From assembly GCA_964028335.1 (NCBI GenBank), contig CAXIIO010000405.1, positions 1-64,000 on the forward strand: a stretch of DNA of 64,000 nt. Direction: 5' to 3'. The DNA is from Altica lythri. Its lineage: Eukaryota; Arthropoda; Insecta; Coleoptera; Chrysomelidae. Each line of letters opens with the position of its first letter. Position 1 is the first letter of the stretch. Shown here in pieces: positions 57,638 to 64,000 of the stretch. The position numbers and the translations under genes are program-made. The notes beneath the pieces were generated by a model. That model was not told the DNA's origin, searched no databases, and saw only the letters and a program-made list of their open reading frames with translations.

Positions 57638-57936
57638 TTTAGATGGAAAGTTTTACGTTTTGACGCTATTTGAGCTCATCTGCAGGGATTTAGATGGAAA
57701 AGTTTTACGTTTCGAACATATTTGAAACTGTTTTTTTAAACTTTTTTAGTTCATCTTCAATGATTTAGTTGGAAAGTTTTACGTTTCGAACCTATAAAAG
57801 TTCATCTTCAGGGATTTAGATGAAAAGTTTTACGTTTCGAACCTATAAGAGTTTATCTTTAGGGATTTAGAAAGAAAAGTTTTACGTTTTGACCCTATTT
57901 GATGTCATCTTCAGAGATGTAGATGGAAAAGTTTAC
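57638..57936. repeat. Degenerate ~51-bp spacer repeat, unit 5
   Basis: Copy of the 11662-11960 array. Confidence 0.8.
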
Positions 57937-59257
57937 TTTTATTTGTACAATACTTATAGTGTTATATAACTTGTAAAAAAACAAAAACATTTTCTTTAAA
58001 ATTGCAGTTAGTTAAAAAAATACAAACAAAAGTACAAGAAATCCCAATAGATGTCGCTACATGCTTGAAATTTATTTAATTTATGTATTTTATAATTCTT
58101 GTTTAATTTTAGCTAATATCATTACAATTATTTTGTCAAAATGTATGATTAATCAGATAAATCGTTATTTTATATGTAAAATAATTGATAATAATAGAAA
58201 CCTTAGTAAGAAATGTCTCTTTTTGAAGTATAGTATGAGGGAATGATGACAAAAATATATAAAAAAATAGAGATGTGTACCCTGTATACCCTAATTGTTT
58301 CTATAGATTTCCACATATAACTTTTTAATTAATATCATATATTAATAAACAATCAATTTTAACTTGTTCAATCACTTTGTAAAAAGTTTTAAGAGTATCT
58401 AGAATAGGTCGAACCGAAATAAAACTGTATAAAATTTAGCGTTAGTTGAATAATTATGCTTAAAAAATGATTTAACGAAAGAAATCTTTTATGTTGGATG
58501 AAATTTTTCAGTTGTAAAAACGGTAAATAGTGTCATAGAAGATGGAAAATTCCTTACAAAAACGTATTGTTTAATAAACTTTTTCTGTGTTTCACAAAAT
58601 GCCTAGCTTTATTTTACCTACTTTTTTCATATAAGATAAAACAATTGGCAATTAAAATATCACATAGATGACAGATAAATAATTATAAAACCTATTAGAA
58701 AATAGATTGTTTAAATAAATTTTACTTTTAAGGATAAATTAGTGTTTATTATAAAAAGTTCTTTTCTAAACCAACGTTTTAACAGATATTCGAATAGTGT
58801 GATAATGGTTGAACATGGTATATTACAATCTTACGTAAGTTTTTATTCTAGGTAGATAAATTAAAAATTATATAACAATATCAAAATAGATAGTTGAATT
58901 TTTACATTTATAAATGTAAAAAATAATTTGTTTTATTGAAATTGAACATTATAACGGCTTAATCCGAACATTCGAGCTGAATCATTACATAGCAGTTTTT
59001 GAGCTGATTTCAAGACAATATTTTCAAGTGTGCTATTAAAATTTTTGCAGCATACTAAAATTTGGACTTTCTATTTGACTTTCTTAGTTTATTGTTGATG
59101 TGGGTTTTTTCAAAATACCTCAGGTCGGTGAAAAAGAAAACGATGTTAACATGACTATCGCTCTGTGGTAGCGCCACTTTAGTTTCATGAACTCAAAGTG
59201 CAACCATTCAGTCTTCGGTCCGACCACACTAACCGACTACTCGGTGTTCGTGTAATT

Positions 59258-59301
59258 TTTGGCGCATTTTATTTAAACACAATTCGAGATAAATTCTCAG
59301 T
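59258..59301 (+). promoter_or_regulatory. H1 core promoter, unit 6
   Basis: TTTGGCGC (59258-59265), TATTTAAA (59270-59277), TCAGT (59297-59301); no insertion. Confidence 0.6.
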
Positions 59302-59335
59302 GATTCAGTGAAAAAATAAAAATTTATACATAACT

Positions 59336-60046
59336 ATGGCCGATACAGATAACCAGAATTCGGCAACTTCTGCAACGACCGGTGCCAATGCATCTCAGAT
59401 CTCTTCTTCATCAAAAAAAGAGAAAAAAAATAAAAATCCAAGAAGTAAACCTTCTCATCCACCTACATCTGAAATGGTCAATAACGCTATTAAAGGACTA
59501 AAAGAGAGAGGTGGATCGTCGCTTCAAGCTATCAAAAAATATATAACAGCAAATTACAAAGTTGACGCTGAAAAAGTTGCGCCTTTCATCAAAAAGTACT
59601 TAAAATCTGCTGTAGTATCAGGATCTCTGGTCCAAACTAAAGGAAAGGGTGCATCAGGTTCATTTAAACTTGCATCAGCTGCATCCACTGGATCGATCAA
59701 AAGTACTAGTGCCACTGGTGAAAAGAAAAAGGCTTCTGGTGCAAAACCCAAAAAAGCTGCAACTGTAAAACGATCTAGTTTAGCAACTGGAGATAAAACT
59801 AAACCGGCTAAGAAATCAATCAAAGCGAAAAAATCACCAATAAAAGCTGCTAAACCGAAAAAAGACGAAAAGAAAACACCATCTGCTGCTAAAACTACAT
59901 CGACTACAACTGCAAAATCACCGATTAAAGCCAAAAAATCAGCTAAAGGTCCAACTAAAAAACCAAAGGCACCAAAACCAAAAACTGCCAAAACTCCTAC
60001 TTCACCTAAAGCCAGGAAGGCAGCATCACCTAAAAAGAAGAAATAA
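59336..60046 (+). CDS. H1: Histone H1, unit 6
   Basis: 236 aa, unchanged protein. Confidence 0.97.
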   Translation: MADTDNQNSATSATTGANASQISSSSKKEKKNKNPRSKPSHPPTSEMVNNAIKGLKERGGSSLQAIKKYITANYKVDAEKVAPFIKKYLKSAVVSGSLVQTKGKGASGSFKLASAASTGSIKSTSATGEKKKASGAKPKKAATVKRSSLATGDKTKPAKKSIKAKKSPIKAAKPKKDEKKTPSAAKTTSTTTAKSPIKAKKSAKGPTKKPKAPKPKTAKTPTSPKARKAASPKKKK

Positions 60047-60117
60047 ACACGAAATATTTATATATCATCGTTGTTTATGTGGTATCATCCTTCAATAAAC
60101 TGTTATTATAAACAAAT

Positions 60118-60133
60118 GGCCCTTTTGAGGGCC
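60118..60133 (+). terminator. H1 3' stem-loop, unit 6
   Basis: GGCCCTTTTGAGGGCC. Confidence 0.95.
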
Positions 60134-60320
60134 ACAAAATTATTCAATTTTAATAATGATAGAATAAAAATAATAATTATAATAATAATAAAACAAAAAC
60201 CGTATAAGTTGATAAGTTTGATACAAGTTTTAAAAATTTTAAATTGTAAAAAAAAAAAAATTATTTATCATTCAATTAGATTTTCTTTTGTACGAATTTA
60301 GCTAAATATTAAAACAAAAA

Positions 60321-60361
<41 letters not shown>

Positions 60362-60636
60362 TGTGCTTCTTAAAGATTTTCTAAGTGGAAACGCAATAAA
60401 TCACAACAAAATATAACAATATTTGTTTTTATATAAAAACATTTTTTTTTATCAACAAATCATTTTAGCAAATATTTATTTTATTATACGTTTACTTTTT
60501 TTTTACGTTATTAGACTAGAATGACATTTATTATCATTCAATTTCAAATTGCATTCCAAATTTGCAAATTAATAAATAAATTATACATGTGTTAGTTTTT
60601 TTTTTGTCGAACATTATAAAATAATAATAATATTAT

Positions 60637-60652
60637 GGCCCTGAAAAGGGCC
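60637..60652 (-). terminator. H2A.a 3' stem-loop, unit 6
   Basis: Minus-strand GGCCCTTTTCAGGGCC. Confidence 0.95.
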
Positions 60653-60685
60653 GAGTATTTACTAATTTGACAACGAATAAAAAAT

Positions 60686-61060
60686 TTAAGCCTTCTTTTC
60701 AGTTTTCTTGGGTAAAAGAACAGCTTGTATATTTGGTAAAACACCACCTTGTGCAATTGTAACACCAGACAGAAGTTTATTTAATTCTTCGTCGTTACGA
60801 ATTGCCAATTGCAAATGTCTAGGAATAATACGAGTTTTCTTGTTATCACGAGCAGCATTACCCGCCAATTCTAGTACTTCAGCAGCTAAATATTCCATGA
60901 CAGCAGCCAAATAAACTGGTGCACCAGCTCCAACACGTTCAGCATAATTTCCTTTTCTCAACAGACGATGAATACGTCCAACGGGAAACTGTAAACCAGC
61001 ACGAGTTGATCGTGTCTTTGCCTTTCCTTTAACTTTGCCTCCTTTACCACGTCCGGACAT
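60686..61060 (-). CDS. H2A: Histone H2A (isoform a), unit 6
   Basis: 124 aa, KAKTRSTRAG form. Confidence 0.96.
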   Translation of the reverse strand: MSGRGKGGKVKGKAKTRSTRAGLQFPVGRIHRLLRKGNYAERVGAGAPVYLAAVMEYLAAEVLELAGNAARDNKKTRIIPRHLQLAIRNDEELNKLLSGVTIAQGGVLPNIQAVLLPKKTEKKA

Positions 61061-61310
61061 TTTCACTTAGTTACAGACAGATAGACAGAAAAAGAACTGA
61101 GGAATACTCTCCACGGTGCAAAGAGATATGAAAATATTTACTATGTACCAACAAATTTATACTAACGAGTGTAGCCAATAGCGTACAGCGCACATGCCAT
61201 AACGCAGTGGGTGGAGCCTATTGAAGAAACGGAACTTTATTATAAATATGCCTCGTAAGGTAGAGACACCGCTTAGTTGACGTTATACTTTGTATCGTTT
61301 AATAGTAAAT
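61061..61310. promoter_or_regulatory. Bidirectional H2A.a/H2B.a promoter, unit 6
   Basis: Uninterrupted, same motifs as unit 1. Confidence 0.78.
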
Positions 61311-61682
61311 ATGCCACCAAAAACAAGCGGAAAAGCTGCAAAAAAAGCCGGAAAGGCACAAAAAAATATTTCTAAAGGAGATAAAAAGAAGAGACGAAAG
61401 AGGAAGGAAAGTTATGCCATTTACATCTACAAAGTTTTGAAACAAGTACATCCTGACACCGGTATTTCCAGTAAAGCTATGAGTATCATGAACAGTTTTG
61501 TTAATGATATTTTCGAACGTATTGCAGCTGAAGCTTCACGTTTAGCACATTACAATAAACGTTCTACGATTACCAGTAGAGAAATTCAAACTGCAGTTCG
61601 TCTATTACTTCCTGGTGAATTGGCTAAACACGCAGTCAGTGAAGGAACAAAAGCTGTAACTAAATATACAAGTTCTAAATAA
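61311..61682 (+). CDS. H2B: Histone H2B (copy a), unit 6
   Basis: 123 aa, complete. Confidence 0.97.
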   Translation: MPPKTSGKAAKKAGKAQKNISKGDKKKRRKRKESYAIYIYKVLKQVHPDTGISSKAMSIMNSFVNDIFERIAAEASRLAHYNKRSTITSREIQTAVRLLLPGELAKHAVSEGTKAVTKYTSSK

Positions 61683-61733
61683 TTTCATGTTTATTTACAT
61701 AGCATTTACCTATTTCTTTTTAACAACAACAAC

Positions 61734-61749
61734 GGTTCTTTTAAGAACC
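61734..61749 (+). terminator. H2B.a 3' stem-loop, unit 6
   Basis: GGTTCTTTTAAGAACC. Confidence 0.95.
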
Positions 61750-62216
61750 ACAACATATACGTATATATATATATAAAATGATAAAAATTATAATTAAATT
61801 GTATTAGATTTTATTATTAATGACAAGATCTATTACAGTATAAAAATTATATAATTTTTTTATTAAAATATTGAAACAAAAAAAAAGAATATAATTACTG
61901 AATTTTTAAATAATTAACAATAAAATATTAAAGAAAGAAATAAATAAATAAATAAATAAATAATACAAATTTTATAGTAAATAGCATACAAATTATTAAT
62001 TATATCCTCAAATATTTTATAAATAATCCAAAATATATTCTACAAATAATACAAATTGAATAAACAACAAAAAAATGACATTTTTTTTATTTTTACATCT
62101 TTTATTTTCTGAAACAACTGACTATTATCTGTTATAATATATTTAACTTAGTGAAGTTTAGGTTGCAAAAATTAAGTAACTATTAAATTTTATCATAATT
62201 AATAAAATATACTTGT

Positions 62217-62232
62217 GGTTCTGAAAAGAACC
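62217..62232 (-). terminator. H3 3' stem-loop, unit 6
   Basis: Minus-strand GGTTCTTTTCAGAACC. Confidence 0.95.
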
Positions 62233-62265
62233 GTTGTTGTTATTTATATAAAAAAAAATCCCTGT

Positions 62266-63246
<981 letters not shown>

Positions 63247-63321
63247 AAATATTTAACTTGATAATCGTCAATATTGTCAACTATCATCTAAATATATTGT
63301 TAAACAATAAAATAAAACATC

Positions 63322-63337
63322 GGTTCTTTTCAGAACC
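63322..63337 (+). terminator. H4 3' stem-loop, unit 6
   Basis: GGTTCTTTTCAGAACC. Confidence 0.95.
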
Positions 63338-63898
63338 ACAAAAATTAAATTTATCAATGATAAAAATTTCATAAACTAAACAAAACAAACAAACGATTTA
63401 TTTTTCTTTTTGGCTTTTACTACAATCAGTTAATTTTAATTAAAATTAAAAGATTCTATATCAATAATGTAAACTATTTTACTTTTATACATTAATTAAA
63501 CGGATAATTATTATAATTTTTTTTAAGTTAGATTATTATTTTTTGTTAAATTATAAAATCACACACACATAATACTGACCATCTTATGAAAGATACTGTT
63601 TGTTAAGATATTTAATTTAAAACAGCTTTTGTTTTTTTTTTGTCTTTTATTCATTCATATCAATCCTAGTTAAGAAGAATAATAAAGGAACATCCCAATT
63701 TTGGATATGTTATTTTTTAAATGCTAATAATATGTTTTTATTTTGTTTTCTCTATTATTCTACAAGTCTATCTAAACGAAACCACAGTTCAGTTTAATTT
63801 TTATATACTTACTTAAAAAACAAAACGTTTATATATCGATTTAATTAAAATAATTATAACTTTTCTCTATCATATATATATATTCACATATAGATTGT

Positions 63899-63914
63899 GG
63901 CCCTTAAAAGGGCC
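63899..63914 (-). terminator. H2A.b 3' stem-loop, unit 6
   Basis: Minus-strand GGCCCTTTTAAGGGCC. Confidence 0.95.
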
Positions 63915-63950
63915 GAGTATTATTTGATATGATATTAATATTGTATTAAA

Positions 63951-64000
63951 TTAGGCTTTCTTTTCAGTTTTCTTGGGTAAAAGAACAGCTTGTATATTTG
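63951..64000 (-). CDS. H2A: Histone H2A (isoform b), unit 6, partial
   Basis: Only the 3' end (last ~16 codons, ending KKTEKKA) is inside the window; the start lies beyond the right edge. Confidence 0.93.
   Translation of the reverse strand, partial: NIQAVLLPKKTEKKA

Larger units (their letters stand above)
57308..59252. other. Main intergenic spacer, unit 5 to unit 6
   Basis: Same content as the unit 1 spacer; no gene recognised. Confidence 0.8.

Overview
The window is AT-rich eukaryotic DNA from an insect. The basis is an H4 that starts MTGRGK, a linker histone with an insect-type winged-helix domain, and replication-dependent histone genes without introns that end in the histone mRNA stem-loop. 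The order cannot be fixed from the sequence; an AT-rich genome such as a parasitoid wasp is one guess.

Layout: a tandem histone array read across six units. The basic period is 7633 bp (7635 and 7637 in two units, because an (AT)n tract varies). Each unit has seven genes rather than the familiar five: H1(+), H2A.a(-), H2B.a(+), H3(-), H4(+), H2A.b(-), H2B.b(+), followed by a spacer of about 2 kb. Divergent pairs H2A.a/H2B.a, H3/H4 and H2A.b/H2B.b share compact promoters of about 250 bp. Neighbouring units are nearly identical. Units start at 1, 12621, 20254, 38274, 45909 and 58597; the last is cut by the window edge inside H2A.b. The H3 of unit 2 has a nonsense codon.

Four full-length non-LTR retrotransposons make up about 20 kb. 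Each has ORF1 with three CCHC knuckles and ORF2 with an AP endonuclease and a reverse transcriptase, and each is flanked by a perfect 12-13 bp target duplication. Element A occurs twice (670-5643 and 20923-25889) at the same nucleotide just upstream of the H1 TATA-like box, in a target containing the E2F-like motif TTTGGCGC. Element B (27910-33304) sits at the predicted start site of H2B.a, and element C (51849-56886) at the corresponding position, about 3 bp different, in H2B.b. All four lie in the sense direction of the downstream histone gene. Subtracting each element plus one target copy restores the unit length to the base.

The main proposal is that the array hosts at least three families of non-LTR retrotransposons that use histone gene core promoters as target sites, in the way R1/R2 use rDNA. 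Element A keeps the H1 core promoter intact. B and C leave the host TATA box 32-34 bp upstream of their own first base, so they could be transcribed from the histone promoter. Further oddities are a +1 frameshift-type ORF1/ORF2 junction in A, internal poly(A) tracts followed by structured 3' ends, and simple-repeat rather than poly(A) termini.
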